Origin: Kingella negevensis
Lineage (GTDB): Bacteria; Pseudomonadota; Gammaproteobacteria; Burkholderiales; Neisseriaceae
Direction of reading: 5' to 3'
DNA: 64,000 nucleotides
Assembly (NCBI RefSeq): GCF_030177895.1
Contig: NZ_CP123448.1
Span: forward strand, 1,426,001 to 1,490,000
Below the pieces are notes generated by a model. The model did not search any database. It had not been told where the DNA came from and saw nothing but the letters and a program-made list of their open reading frames with translations. This document shows, one piece after another, positions 28,901 to 37,218 of this stretch; position 1 is the stretch's first letter; every line of letters starts with the position of its first letter. The translations under genes were made by a program, and so were the position numbers.

Positions 28901-29707
28901 GGGGGTGTCCTGAAAAGTGTGCTGTAAAACTAAACAATGCCAAAGTGAATATCAAAGAAAGCTAAATCAAAAACTTTCTTATGATAAAACATACTTTTAG
29001 AAAAGCAACACGTTTTTCTAAACGCTCGCCTTACTTTGTGCCGTAAACGACAGTTATTACCCTCAATGCCAACGGTGTGTTGCTTACCAACTAGATGCCA
29101 TTCTTCATTTGAAAAGACATTTAAAAATGCAGCCCAGTCGTCTGTCGCCATTCTGTCATAGGTTACACGCAACTCTTTCAAACGCCGTTTGAGTGCTCGC
29201 GCTGTTGCTAAATCGCGCTTACCCCAAACGTAAGCGACAATTTCGCCACTTTCTCTGTGATAGGCATAGACTAGCCATACTTTATTAGACTTGTTACCGA
29301 CAAATGTCCAAAACTCGTCTATTTCAAGTGTAGAGTAATGTTTTTGTTTAGGAAATGGCTCAAACTCATGGCGTTTTAAGGCAGCCTGAACTTTGTCTTT
29401 GCTGTAACCCGTAATTGCTGCAATATCGCGAATGCCACAACCTCTAACGGTCATTCTCCAAACCTGTTCATCAGCTTTGGAATGACAACCCTTATAGGTA
29501 AGGTTATGGTCGCCAATAAAATTACGGCAGCAATCTTTACAAAAATACTTTTGTTTACGATTGCCAGAGTAGCCATTTTTCTTTATATTTTGTCCTTGGC
29601 AGCGAGGACATTTCAGAGTTATTTGTATTTTCACACATTCAATAATACTCTGTTTTCGCTGCTTTTTTATTGCTTATTTTTTACAGCACAATTTTCAGGA
29701 CACCACC
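28901..29707 (-). mobile_element. IS1-family insertion sequence, copy 1
   Basis: The ends GGTGTCCTGAAAAGTGTGCTG (left, one base changed from copy 2) and the complement CAGGACACCACC (right) enclose 807 bp, the same length as copy 2 at 49340. Flanks AGAAAAAA and AGAAAAAG form an imperfect 8-bp duplication, as expected for IS1. It sits inside the IS630 transposase gene. Confidence 0.88.
28930..29634 (-). CDS. IS1-family transposase (single-frame type)
   Basis: The product has 234 residues in one frame, without the InsA/InsB frameshift of classical IS1. Seen: an N-terminal zinc finger with CPRCQGQNIKKNG and YFCKDCCRNF, a helix-turn-helix (about 60-90, GIRDIAAITGYSKDKVQAAL), and the DDE domain with LEIDEFWTFVGNKSNKVWLV, ATDDWAAF and HTVGIEGNNCRLRHKVRRAF. 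It differs from copy 2 by only a few residues, so both copies are recent. Confidence 0.93.
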   Translation of the reverse strand: MKIQITLKCPRCQGQNIKKNGYSGNRKQKYFCKDCCRNFIGDHNLTYKGCHSKADEQVWRMTVRGCGIRDIAAITGYSKDKVQAALKRHEFEPFPKQKHYSTLEIDEFWTFVGNKSNKVWLVYAYHRESGEIVAYVWGKRDLATARALKRRLKELRVTYDRMATDDWAAFLNVFSNEEWHLVGKQHTVGIEGNNCRLRHKVRRAFRKTCCFSKSMFYHKKVFDLAFFDIHFGIV

Positions 29708-30335
29708 AGAAAAAGCATTAAATTGTTACAAGCAATGTAACAATGCAAGTAAAGTTGCCAAAACCTATGGTATCTCAAGAAATACGCTTTACCTTTGGAT
29801 TAAATTAGAAGAACAAACAGGTAGCCTGAAACATCAAGTCAAAGGGCAAAATGCCACTAAATTGGATACGCAAGCACTCAAACAATATATTGAACAAAAT
29901 CCTGATGCTTATCTCTATGAAAGGGCTGAAATGTTTAGTTGCTCCACATCAACTATTTTTTTATGCGCTCAAAAAATTAGGTATCACGCGTAAAAAAAAG
30001 ACCACCATTTACAAAGAACAAGACCCAGAAAAAGTAGCTCATTATTTAGCTCAGTTAGCCCAATTTTCTGACTACCCGCTTGTTTATTTAGATGAAACAG
30101 GATTGGATACCTATTTCTTTCGTCTGTATGCTCGTAGTCCGAAAGGGGAAATCGTTAAAACCAAGATAAGCGGTAGAAAATACTAACGCTTATCATGAGT
30201 TGCAGCGCAAATTGGGCAAAATTTAATTGCGCCAATGATTTATCAAAATACAATGACCAGCGATTTTTTTGAAGCATGGTTTGAAACTATGCTATTGCCC
30301 AATTTACCTGAAAAGTCATTATGGGCAAATATTAA

Positions 30336-31152
30336 GAACCTGTATTCACAAAAATGATCAAATATCTTTATGACTAGAAAATCCTACCCAACAGACTTAA
30401 CAGATGCCCAATGGCAAGCGATTGAGCCATATTTTAACCAGCTACACCACTACAAATGGGATAAACACAAATTAGTGAATGCCGTTTTGTACATCACCAA
30501 AACAGGTTGCCAATGGCGTATGCTGCCCAATGATTTTCCACCTTATTCAACCGTATGGAGTTTCTATCGCAGAGCCAATCAATCAGGCTTATGGGATAGA
30601 ATTCTTTTGGCATTGGTTCAAAAAAACGTTTAATCCATCAAAAACAAGCAATGCCAACTTATGCCATATTGATTCACAAAGTGTCAAAACAGCTTCTAGC
30701 GCACATGATAAAGGTTTTGATGGAGGTAAAAAAATCAAAGGTCGTAAGCGACATATAGCTGTTGATACGTTGGGTAATCTATTGTCTGTTGTGGTTCATG
30801 CAGCCAATATTCATGACACAAAAGCAGGTATTTTTGTAGCAAAAAAAGCGTTTGAGACCTATCCGAGTTTAAAAGGTTTCTGTGCGGACGCAGGTTATCG
30901 GAATACATTTGAGCGTGAAGTATCAGAGCAATTGGGTTTAACTGTTGAGATTTCAAAGAGAATTCAAGATATTTCTTGGCATATTCTGCCCAAACGTTGG
31001 ATTGTAGAACGAACGTTTGCATGGTTAGGTTGGTCTCGACGTTTAGCAAAAGATTTTGAGCAGACGAATTTATCTGCTGAAAATTTTGTTAAACTAGGGT
31101 ATATTTCACAAATATTAAAATTTATCAAATAGTTGTTTGTGAATACGGGTTC
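30336..31152 (+). mobile_element. IS5-family (IS427-like) insertion sequence
   Basis: The inverted ends GAACCTGTATTCACAAA (30336) and TTTGTGAATACGGGTTC (ending 31152) differ in one base. A 3-bp duplication TAA (30333-30335 and 31153-31155) flanks it. The insertion point matches the sequence AATATTAAGAAAT of the intact IS630 copy 2 at 43433. About 817 bp. Confidence 0.9.
30370..31132 (+). CDS. IS5/IS427-type transposase in two overlapping frames
   Basis: ORF A (30370-30633) has DLTDAQWQAIEPYF and GCQWRMLPNDFPPYSTVWSFY. ORF B continues to 31132 with HIDSQSVKTASSAHDKGFDGGKKIKGRKRH, cut here by no stop, the second Asp in FCADAGYR, and the last Glu in WIVERTFAWLGWSRRL. The frames meet at a run of seven A (about 30620-30626), where one base fewer would join them. 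Two-frame transposases with a slippery A-run are usual in this IS group, so the shift may be programmed or a mutation. Confidence 0.85.
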
Positions 31153-31338
31153 TAAGAAATATATGCGTTCAATTTTGCCTAGTTATGATAATTTCACAGA
31201 TGTGTTAATATCCTATTTTTATTTTAATTAACTATATTTTTTAATATAAGGTGACAACGGTCGCTGTGTACATCTAGTACATAAGGGCGTTGGCAACGCA
31301 GTATTAAAAGATAAGTGCGTTAACTATACCCATTCCAA

Positions 31339-31413
31339 TTAGTCGGGGTGCTGCGCAAGCGGCTGAGAAATACCCGTGAACCTGATACAGATAATGCTGG
31401 CGTAGGGAACTAA
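31339..31413 (+). ncRNA. TPP riboswitch (THI element)
   Basis: The conserved blocks of the THI box are all present: GGGGTGC, GGCTGAGAAATACCCG, GAACCTGATACAGATAATGC and GTAGGGAA. The outer stem is TTAGT (31339) with ACTAA (31409). It precedes thiB by 125 bases. A terminator hairpin follows at once, so thiamine pyrophosphate probably ends transcription early. Confidence 0.95.
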
Positions 31414-31437
31414 ACCGCTTTCAAGGCGCAAAATACC

Positions 31438-31484
31438 AAACCCTGTGGATAATTTGTATCAAGTTATCCACAGGGTTTCTTTTT
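31438..31484 (+). terminator. Riboswitch-linked terminator built from two DnaA boxes
   Basis: AAACCCTGTGGATAA and TTATCCACAGGGTTT pair perfectly over 15 bases with a short loop, then CTTTTT. Each arm contains a perfect DnaA box (31444 and 31464). Confidence 0.85.
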
Positions 31485-31538
31485 ACCCTATTTTGTTTGT
31501 AGTAAAACTACGTATTAATTTACAAAGGAATTTTTATT

Positions 31539-32546
31539 ATGAAAACTATTTATGCTTCGTTATTGATTTTGGCTATTACGCCAGCTTTGTCTTGGGCAGC
31601 CACAGAAGTGAAACTAGCTGTTCACGATTCTTACGATTTACCAAAATCAGTCATCGCAAATTTTGAACAAGAAAATGATGCAAAAATTTCTGTGATAAAA
31701 ATGGGGGATGGCAATGCCATGTTGAACCGCTTAATTTTGATGAAAAATGGTGCACCATTAGCAGATGCTGTTTTTGGTTTGGATAACAACACCGCACACA
31801 AAGCCAAAGAAGCAGGCATTTTGGCAAACACGCAGCCTGAAAGCGCGAAAATGGTGGTGAAATTGCCGTATATTTTGGCGGTGGATTACGGTTTTGTTAC
31901 TTTGAACTACGATAAGCGTTGGTTTACTGAGAAAAAATTGCCATTGCCTAAAAATTTGGCAGATTTAACGCAGCCGCAATACAAGAACTTGCTCGCCATG
32001 CCTAATCCAGCCACTTCAACCCCTGGTTTAGCGTTTTTAATGGCGAATATCGCAGGCTTGGGCGAAGAGGGCGCATTTCAATGGTGGGGGGCAATGCGAC
32101 AAAATGGCGTGAAAATCACTAAAGGCTGGTCTGAGGCGTATAACTCTGAATTTACGCTCAATGGTGGTTCACGCCCGATTATTGTGGGCTATTCCAGCAG
32201 CCCTGCTGCCGAAGTGTTTTACAGCGAAGGCAAACTGAAATCGCCAAATATGGGGAATTTATTTTTGAATGGCGGCAGTTATTTGCAGATTGAGGGCGCG
32301 GCGGTGCTGAATAACGCAAAGCAGCCTGAATTAGCTGCAAAATTAGTACGTTATATGCAAAGCCCAGCCGTGCAAGAGTCGGTTACCACGTCTATGTGGG
32401 TGTTCCCAGCAGTGAAAAATACGAAACATGACCCGATTATTCGCTTTGCGTCTGCGCCAAATAATGCGCGAATGCTGCCTGCCAATCAGGTAAATGCAAA
32501 ACAGAAAGAGTGGGTGGAGCGTTGGATTCGTACCGTTCTAAAATAA
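31539..32546 (+). CDS. thiB: ThiB, periplasmic thiamine-binding protein of an ABC importer
   Basis: ThiB captures thiamine or its phosphates in the periplasm. The 335-residue product has a signal peptide (about 1-20, ending PALSWA). The mature part begins ATEVKLAVHDSYDLPKSVI and continues with DAVFGLDNNT, VDYGFVTLNYD, WWGAMRQNGVKITKGWSEAY and a late QESVTTSMWVFP, as in the ThiB/TbpA family. The TPP riboswitch upstream supports the substrate. ThiP (permease) and ThiQ (ATPase) are not adjacent; an unrelated ABC exporter follows after a terminator. The partners must be elsewhere or missing. Confidence 0.93.
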   Translation: MKTIYASLLILAITPALSWAATEVKLAVHDSYDLPKSVIANFEQENDAKISVIKMGDGNAMLNRLILMKNGAPLADAVFGLDNNTAHKAKEAGILANTQPESAKMVVKLPYILAVDYGFVTLNYDKRWFTEKKLPLPKNLADLTQPQYKNLLAMPNPATSTPGLAFLMANIAGLGEEGAFQWWGAMRQNGVKITKGWSEAYNSEFTLNGGSRPIIVGYSSSPAAEVFYSEGKLKSPNMGNLFLNGGSYLQIEGAAVLNNAKQPELAAKLVRYMQSPAVQESVTTSMWVFPAVKNTKHDPIIRFASAPNNARMLPANQVNAKQKEWVERWIRTVLK

Positions 32547-32636
32547 TGTTTTCCTATGATTAAAAACCCTTTTTTCTGTGTATAACTTTTCTATCCAAGG
32601 GCTTTTCGGTTACAATACAGCCTATTAAAAATGTAA

Positions 32637-32665
32637 GGCAGCCTGAAAATATTTTCAGGCTGCCT
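32637..32665 (+). terminator. Uptake-sequence terminator after thiB
   Basis: AGGCAGCCTGAAAA pairs with TTTTCAGGCTGCCT. It ends thiB 23 bases before the ABC gene. Confidence 0.65.
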
Positions 32666-32688
32666 AAACTTATCCACAGAACAACATT

Positions 32689-34551
32689 ATGAAAATTAAA
32701 GAAAAACTTAATCAAATTTTTACCTATTTTGAAGACAAAATAGACCCTTATCCCGAAGAAAATTCCACACTGCCTGAAAAAGGCTTGCTGCCGTTTATTT
32801 GGTCGTCAATCAACGGAATGCGCGGCTGGATTCTTACGCTGGCGATTTTCTCGGCAGGCAACGGTATTTTGGAAGCCTTGCTGTTTCAATTTATGGGCAA
32901 ACTGGTGGACTGGCTCGGCAAACACACACCGCAAACTTTATTGGCGGAACACGGCTGGGCGATGTTTGGCATGATTTTGGTGCTGCTGTTTTCGGTGGTA
33001 TGGCGGTTTGGCAATTCGCTGGTGCGTTTGCAAACGCTGCAAGGCGTATTCCCGATGCGTTTGCGTTGGAATTTCCACCGTTTGATGTTGGCGCAATCGC
33101 TCGGTTTTTATCAAGATGAATTTGCTGGGCGCGTGTCAGCAAAAGTGATGCAAACTGCGCTTGCCGTGCGCGAAGTCGTGATGACGATTGTCGGCATGGT
33201 CATTTATGTGCTGGTGTATTTTTTGAGTACGGGCGTGATTTTGGTGTCGTTGGACGGTTGGTTGCTCGTGCCGTTTATTTTGTGGATTGCGCTGTTTGGT
33301 TTAACCATGAAATTGCTGATTCCCAAATTAGCCAAAACCGCGCAACGCCAAGCTGATGCGCGTAGCTTGATGACTGGGCGAATTACAGACGCTTATTCCA
33401 ACATCACAACCGTAAAATTATTCTCGCATGGCGCACGAGAAGCGCGTTACGCCAAAGAAAGCATGGAAGAATTTATGGTTACGGTTCACGCGCAAATGCG
33501 TTTGGCGACTTTGTTGGACACTTGCACATTTGCTGTGAATGCGTTTTTGACGTTATCCACAGCCGTGATTGGCGTGTGGTTGTGGCATTCAGGCAGCGTG
33601 TCGGCTGGCGCGGTGGCGGTGGCGATTACGATGGCGTTGCGCGTGAATGGTTTGTCGCAATACATCATGTGGGAAAGCGCGATGTTGTTTGAAAACATCG
33701 GCACGGTAACGGACGGCATGACGACATTATCCAAACCACACACGATTTTGGATAAACCTGCTGCGTTGCCGTTGAAAGTGGAACAAGGTGCGATTTCGTT
33801 TGAACACGTTGATTTTTCGTATGAAAGCGGTAAACCGTTGCTTAATGGTTTTAATTTGAATATTAAGGCTGGCGAGAAAGTGGGCTTGATTGGGCGAAGC
33901 GGTGCGGGCAAATCCACGATTGTGAATTTGCTGTTGCGATTCTACGAGCCACAAAGCGGTCAAATTGTGATTGACGGTCAAAATGTGAATGATGTTACAC
34001 AGGAAAGTTTACGCGCCAAAATTGGTTTGGTTACGCAGGATACAAGTTTGCTGCACCGTTCTGTGCGCGAAAATATTATTTACGGACGACCTGACGCGAG
34101 CGATGAAGAGATGTTTCAGGCAGCCACGAAAGCGGAAGCCGCCGATTTTATTCCGCAATTATCGGACGCGAAAGGGCGAACTGGTTATGACGCACACGTT
34201 GGCGAGCGCGGTGTGAAATTGTCGGGCGGACAACGCCAACGCATTGCGATTGCGCGTGTGATGTTGAAAGACGCGCCGATTTTGCTGTTGGACGAAGCCA
34301 CGAGCGCGTTGGATAGCGAAGTGGAAGCGGCAATTCAGGAAAGCCTAGACAAGATGATGGACGGCAAAACAGTGATTGCGATTGCTCACCGATTGTCCAC
34401 GATTGCGGCAATGGATAGGCTGATTGTGTTGGACAAGGGACGCATTGTGGAAGAAGGCACGCACGCGCAACTGCTAGAAAAAGGCGGTTTATACGCGAAA
34501 TTGTGGGCGCATCAGAGCGGCGGTTTTTTGCCTGAAAATGTGGAGCATTGA
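32689..34551 (+). CDS. ABC exporter with fused membrane and ATPase domains (MsbA-like)
   Basis: The product has 620 residues. An N-terminal cytoplasmic segment of about 40 residues precedes six membrane helices (about 50-330). The nucleotide-binding domain shows LIGRSGAGKSTIVNLLLRFY (Walker A), LSGGQRQRIAIARV (signature), ILLLDEATSALD (Walker B) and the switch His in VIAIAHRLS. It lacks a C39 peptidase domain. Half-transporters of this kind dimerise and export lipids, drugs or peptides; the substrate is unknown. A small hydrophobic-peptide gene lies just downstream on the other strand. The start at ATG 32689 overlaps no other gene. Confidence 0.88.
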   Translation: MKIKEKLNQIFTYFEDKIDPYPEENSTLPEKGLLPFIWSSINGMRGWILTLAIFSAGNGILEALLFQFMGKLVDWLGKHTPQTLLAEHGWAMFGMILVLLFSVVWRFGNSLVRLQTLQGVFPMRLRWNFHRLMLAQSLGFYQDEFAGRVSAKVMQTALAVREVVMTIVGMVIYVLVYFLSTGVILVSLDGWLLVPFILWIALFGLTMKLLIPKLAKTAQRQADARSLMTGRITDAYSNITTVKLFSHGAREARYAKESMEEFMVTVHAQMRLATLLDTCTFAVNAFLTLSTAVIGVWLWHSGSVSAGAVAVAITMALRVNGLSQYIMWESAMLFENIGTVTDGMTTLSKPHTILDKPAALPLKVEQGAISFEHVDFSYESGKPLLNGFNLNIKAGEKVGLIGRSGAGKSTIVNLLLRFYEPQSGQIVIDGQNVNDVTQESLRAKIGLVTQDTSLLHRSVRENIIYGRPDASDEEMFQAATKAEAADFIPQLSDAKGRTGYDAHVGERGVKLSGGQRQRIAIARVMLKDAPILLLDEATSALDSEVEAAIQESLDKMMDGKTVIAIAHRLSTIAAMDRLIVLDKGRIVEEGTHAQLLEKGGLYAKLWAHQSGGFLPENVEH

Positions 34552-34583
34552 TGGAGTAGGGTGGATTTTATCCACAAAATAAA

Positions 34584-34631
34584 AAGGCAGCCTGAAAACT
34601 TGTGGATAAGTTTTCAGGCTGCCTTTTTTAC
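34584..34631. terminator. Bidirectional terminator after the ABC exporter
   Basis: AAAAAGGCAGCCTGAAAACTT pairs with AAGTTTTCAGGCTGCCTTTTTT; a DnaA box (34601) lies in the loop side. It serves the ABC gene and the convergent peptide gene. Confidence 0.8.
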
Positions 34632-34637
34632 TTTGAA

Positions 34638-34793
34638 TTACCAATCAAATAATTCAAACGCACAATAAGCAATAGCTGCTGCAGCTAATGTTCCTGTAAT
34701 TTGTGCTGCGCTCATACCAGCTGCCGCATATCCAATTCCACCAACTGTTGTTGCATCTGCACTTGCACCTGCTACTTTTGAATTTTCAGACAT
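34638..34793 (-). CDS. Small Ala/Gly-rich hydrophobic peptide, unknown
   Basis: The peptide has 51 residues from ATG 34793, with GGAG 8 bases upstream. A polar N-terminus (MSENSKVAGASADATTVGG) is followed by a hydrophobic, small-residue segment (about 22-46, AAAGMSAAQITGTLAAAAIA) and a Cys and acidic/aromatic end (YCAFELFDW). The Gly-Gly at 18-19 resembles the cleavage site of double-glycine leaders, but the usual leader hydrophobic pattern is absent. It lies tail to tail with an ABC exporter and divergent from an XRE regulator. A membrane-active peptide or bacteriocin-like product is a guess. Confidence 0.55.
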   Translation of the reverse strand: MSENSKVAGASADATTVGGIGYAAAGMSAAQITGTLAAAAIAYCAFELFDW

Positions 34794-34934
34794 TTTGAAT
34801 CTCCATTTTGATGTTGAAAAAGCCTTTTCAGGCACTCTAATTTTAAAATGAACCTTTTTAAAATTAACTATAGTTTGTTTAAGTTTAATTTTAGTGAATT
34901 GTTGTTAATCTTTAATTTTTGAATACTGTGAGCT

Positions 34935-35180
34935 ATGAAAACATCAAATAGCCCACACCCTTACCGTTTAATATTTGCTCAAAATATGCGACAAATTCGA
35001 CGGTTAAAAGAAATATCACAAGAAGAATTAGCATTTGAATCAGGTATCAGTAAAACGCATATTTGCAAAATTGAACGCGGTAGCCGTGCAGTTTCTATTG
35101 GTGTAATGGGACGCATTGCAGATGCGTTATCTATTCCACTTGAAAAGTTATTGATACGCGATTTAACTCAAATTCAATAA
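34935..35180 (+). CDS. XRE-family helix-turn-helix regulator
   Basis: The product is 81 residues, almost entirely a Cro/C1-type domain: FAQNMRQIRRLKEISQEELAFESGISKTHICKIERGSR with the recognition helix at about 43-53, then GRIADALSIPLEKLL. No sensory domain. It is divergent from the small peptide gene across 141 AT-rich bases, the usual setting for a regulator of the neighbouring gene. A paired uptake-sequence terminator follows at 35182-35215. Its role is inferred from position. Confidence 0.8.
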   Translation: MKTSNSPHPYRLIFAQNMRQIRRLKEISQEELAFESGISKTHICKIERGSRAVSIGVMGRIADALSIPLEKLLIRDLTQIQ

Positions 35181-35181
35181 A

Positions 35182-35215
35182 AAGCAGCCTGAAAAGTTTT
35201 TCAGGCTGCTTTTTT
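35182..35215 (+). terminator. Uptake-sequence terminator after the XRE gene
   Basis: AAAAGCAGCCTGAAAA pairs with TTTTTCAGGCTGCTTTTTT. Confidence 0.85.
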
Positions 35216-35396
35216 CATATATCCCCAAGTTATCCACAAACTAAACCACCGAAAATAGGGCGATTGCTTTTCAGGCTGCATTTTTATACACATTTTTTTC
35301 ATTCTGTAACACAGGCAGCCTGAAAAAGATAAGTTATTTTTGTTAAAATACTTTTTTCAAAAACACATCTTCAGGCAGCCTGAAAATTTTTAAATT

Positions 35397-35945
35397 ATGA
35401 AATTTCGTCTTATTTTATCCACAATTATTAGCTCTTTTGCCCTTTCAGCTCAAGCAGCAAGCGTTTGTAATCTGCAAAACAATACCTGTTTATCCACAAG
35501 CACAGCATCTGAACCACAGTCCGTTCCGCAAGCCATTGACAATGAAATCAAACAAGTTTGGCACACCAGCAATCCCGAAGAACTCAACGATATTGTGATT
35601 AAGCAGCCTGAAATCAAAGTGGAACCCAAACCTAAAGAAGAGAAAAAAACCGAAGTTGCCGACAAAACCAAGAAAACAGACGTTAAACAAACCGTTCGCA
35701 ACGACAAAAAAGTGCAAACCGCTAAAGTCATCGCCGTTCCACCGCCCCAAAAAGCCCCCGTTTTAACGCGCCGACAAGTGTTGGAAAAAGAGATTAACCG
35801 CGAAAAAGTGGGGCTGAAAAGCGCACAAAGCCAGTTAGCTTCAGCCAAGAAAAAGGGCAATCAATCTGCTGCCAATCGCTTCGCCGCTTTGGTTATCGAC
35901 CGTCAGCAAAACATCGCCGCTTTGGAAGCAGAAATGCGCCGTTAA
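35397..35945 (+). CDS. Secreted or periplasmic Lys-rich protein of unknown function
   Basis: The product has 182 residues. A signal peptide (1 to about 20, FALSAQA) is followed by a short Cys pair (VCNLQNNTCL), then a Lys/Glu/Pro-rich low-complexity stretch (about 72-125, as in TolA- or TonB-like linkers), and a C-terminal helical domain (about 125-182) with RRQVLEKEINREKVGLKSAQ and RQQNIAALEAEMRR. The tail resembles conserved neisserial proteins of unknown role but I cannot name it. No operon partner is evident; the next gene is 75 bases away. Confidence 0.68.
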   Translation: MKFRLILSTIISSFALSAQAASVCNLQNNTCLSTSTASEPQSVPQAIDNEIKQVWHTSNPEELNDIVIKQPEIKVEPKPKEEKKTEVADKTKKTDVKQTVRNDKKVQTAKVIAVPPPQKAPVLTRRQVLEKEINREKVGLKSAQSQLASAKKKGNQSAANRFAALVIDRQQNIAALEAEMRR

Positions 35946-36020
35946 ACCACCTTTTCAGGCTGCATGAAACTGATATAATACGGTTTTTCAAAACACCCAT
36001 TTATTTAAAGGAAAGCAAAA

Positions 36021-36218
36021 ATGAACTCAGCAGAAGGTCAAGAAGCACTTGAATCAATGGTTGGTCAAATGTTGGCTGCCAAATTGAAACAACTGGGCGC
36101 ACCTGAAGAAGTCGTAAACCGAACAGTAAGCAGCTTGTCATTTGACGATATTCGCAAATGCCTGTCTTTAACTGAAGCAGATTTGAAAAAAGCATTCGCT
36201 AAAATCTTGCCAGCTTAA
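36021..36218 (+). CDS. Small conserved-type cytoplasmic protein, unknown
   Basis: The product has 65 residues with a good ribosome site (AAAGGAAAGC). It is helical and acidic: MNSAEGQEALESMVGQMLAA, then LGAPEEVVNRTVSSLSFDDIRKC. No signal or membrane segment. I do not recognise a family. A hairpin (ACCGCCTAAAATTAGGCGGT) follows the stop at about 36232-36251 and ends with T residues, so it is a separate transcript. Confidence 0.65.
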   Translation: MNSAEGQEALESMVGQMLAAKLKQLGAPEEVVNRTVSSLSFDDIRKCLSLTEADLKKAFAKILPA

Positions 36219-36270
36219 TACTTATCCACAAACCGCCTAAAATTAGGCGGTTTTTTGCAGCCTGAAAAAC

Positions 36271-37218
36271 ATGAATCCACAAAAAAGCCTCACCATTGTC
36301 AGCGTAACAGGAAGCGATGATTTCACGCTCGGCTCAATGTACGCCATAGAACGCAGTTTTCAAGAATTGCGCGGAAAAATTCAGCACCTTGAATGCCTGC
36401 TGATTAGCCCCACCAAACCGCAAAACCTACCCAATCACATTCAGCACATTCGCTGCCACCCATTCACCTACGCAGAATACAACCTCTTCATGCTGTTTTC
36501 CCTGCGCCAATTTATCCACACCGATTTTGCGCTCACCGTGCAAGATGACGGTTGGGTACTCAATGGCGCAATGTGGCGCGATGATTTTTTTGATTATGAT
36601 TATCTAGGCGCACCCATTCCCAATTATTTCTGCTCCATTCCCAAATCGCCTGATAGCCCCTTAGACATGACAGGCATTGACTACTGGTTTGCACACCCAG
36701 CACCGCCAGACGACACCTTTTTTGAACCCCAAAACGGCGGATTTTCCCTGCGCAGCAAACGCCTGTTAGACGCACCCACAGAGCTCAATTTACCAGCCAG
36801 CATCAAAACCACAGGTTCAAGCACCACCGAACCCATTAAAATCCAATACACGCACAATAACACCCTAGCCGAAGATTTATTTCTGTCCGTATTGCACAGA
36901 AAAGCTCTAGAACAACACGGCTTGCGCTTTGCCCCTTCCTCCGTTGCGCTGCACTTTTCTTGCGAGTACGGACAAGTCTGGCAACGCTTTGCGCCACAAC
37001 TCAACCCCACCCATATTTTAGGCGCACATTTTTCCAGCCGAATCCGATTAACCAGCACCCACAGCGTGAAAACCTTTACCAGCTATTTCCCCGACAAACA
37101 CAGCATAGAAACCGAGTTTTCCCTTTCCCGTTTAAACACATTGGGTTATCACATTCACATTCCCAAAGAACTGAATTACACTCAAACCGATTTACACTTC
37201 CCAGCCAAATATAGTTAA
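36271..37218 (+). CDS. DUF5672-family protein, probable glycosyltransferase-like
   Basis: The product has 315 residues. Seen: an N-terminal VSVTGSD strand, LTVQDDGWVLNGAMWRDDFFDYDYLGAPIP (acidic DDG plus the YDYLGAP motif) and the NGGFSLRSKRLL motif, the two hallmarks of DUF5672. These proteins resemble GT-A glycosyltransferases in which DxD-like residues bind the sugar nucleotide; the substrate is unknown. No signal peptide. The last codons (TAT AGT TAA) come from the TATAG end of a Correia-like repeat, so the repeat supplies the stop codon and the native C-terminus may be altered. Confidence 0.75.
   Translation: MNPQKSLTIVSVTGSDDFTLGSMYAIERSFQELRGKIQHLECLLISPTKPQNLPNHIQHIRCHPFTYAEYNLFMLFSLRQFIHTDFALTVQDDGWVLNGAMWRDDFFDYDYLGAPIPNYFCSIPKSPDSPLDMTGIDYWFAHPAPPDDTFFEPQNGGFSLRSKRLLDAPTELNLPASIKTTGSSTTEPIKIQYTHNNTLAEDLFLSVLHRKALEQHGLRFAPSSVALHFSCEYGQVWQRFAPQLNPTHILGAHFSSRIRLTSTHSVKTFTSYFPDKHSIETEFSLSRLNTLGYHIHIPKELNYTQTDLHFPAKYS

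Larger units (their letters stand above)
28811..31236 (+). mobile_element. IS630-family element, copy 1, broken by IS1 and IS5 insertions
   Basis: The left end TATAGTAAATTCAAAATA matches copy 2 at 42611; the right end TTAATTAACTATA is at 31236. The transposase frame starts at ATG 28869 ([10 protein letters not shown]), is cut by IS1 at 28901-29707, resumes at 29708, and has a premature TAA at 30184 where copy 2 has CAA. It has lost about 125 bp relative to copy 2 after 30320 and is cut again by an IS5 element at 30336-31152. The last codons resume at 31153. It is clearly inactive. Confidence 0.85.
28796..31328. repeat. Correia-like element, copy C, split by a 2.4-kb IS nest
   Basis: The terminus TATAGTTGATGCAAT (28796-28810) is exactly the end of copy D. 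The rest of the element (TTTTTTAATATAAGGTGACAACGG, the GTGTACATCTAGTAC arm, GGCGTTGGCAACGC, ending TTAACTATA) resumes at about 31237 and ends at 31328. Joined at the TA dinucleotide the halves rebuild one element of about 108 bp. IS630-type elements target TA. Confidence 0.8.

Noticed and set aside
32799-33142. Frames inside the ABC exporter gene
   Set aside because: Out-of-frame shadows; the real frame has all ABC motifs.
34638-34835. Longer 65-residue form of the small peptide
   Set aside because: ATG 34793 has GGAG at the right distance; the upstream part contains an uptake-like and AT-rich leader.
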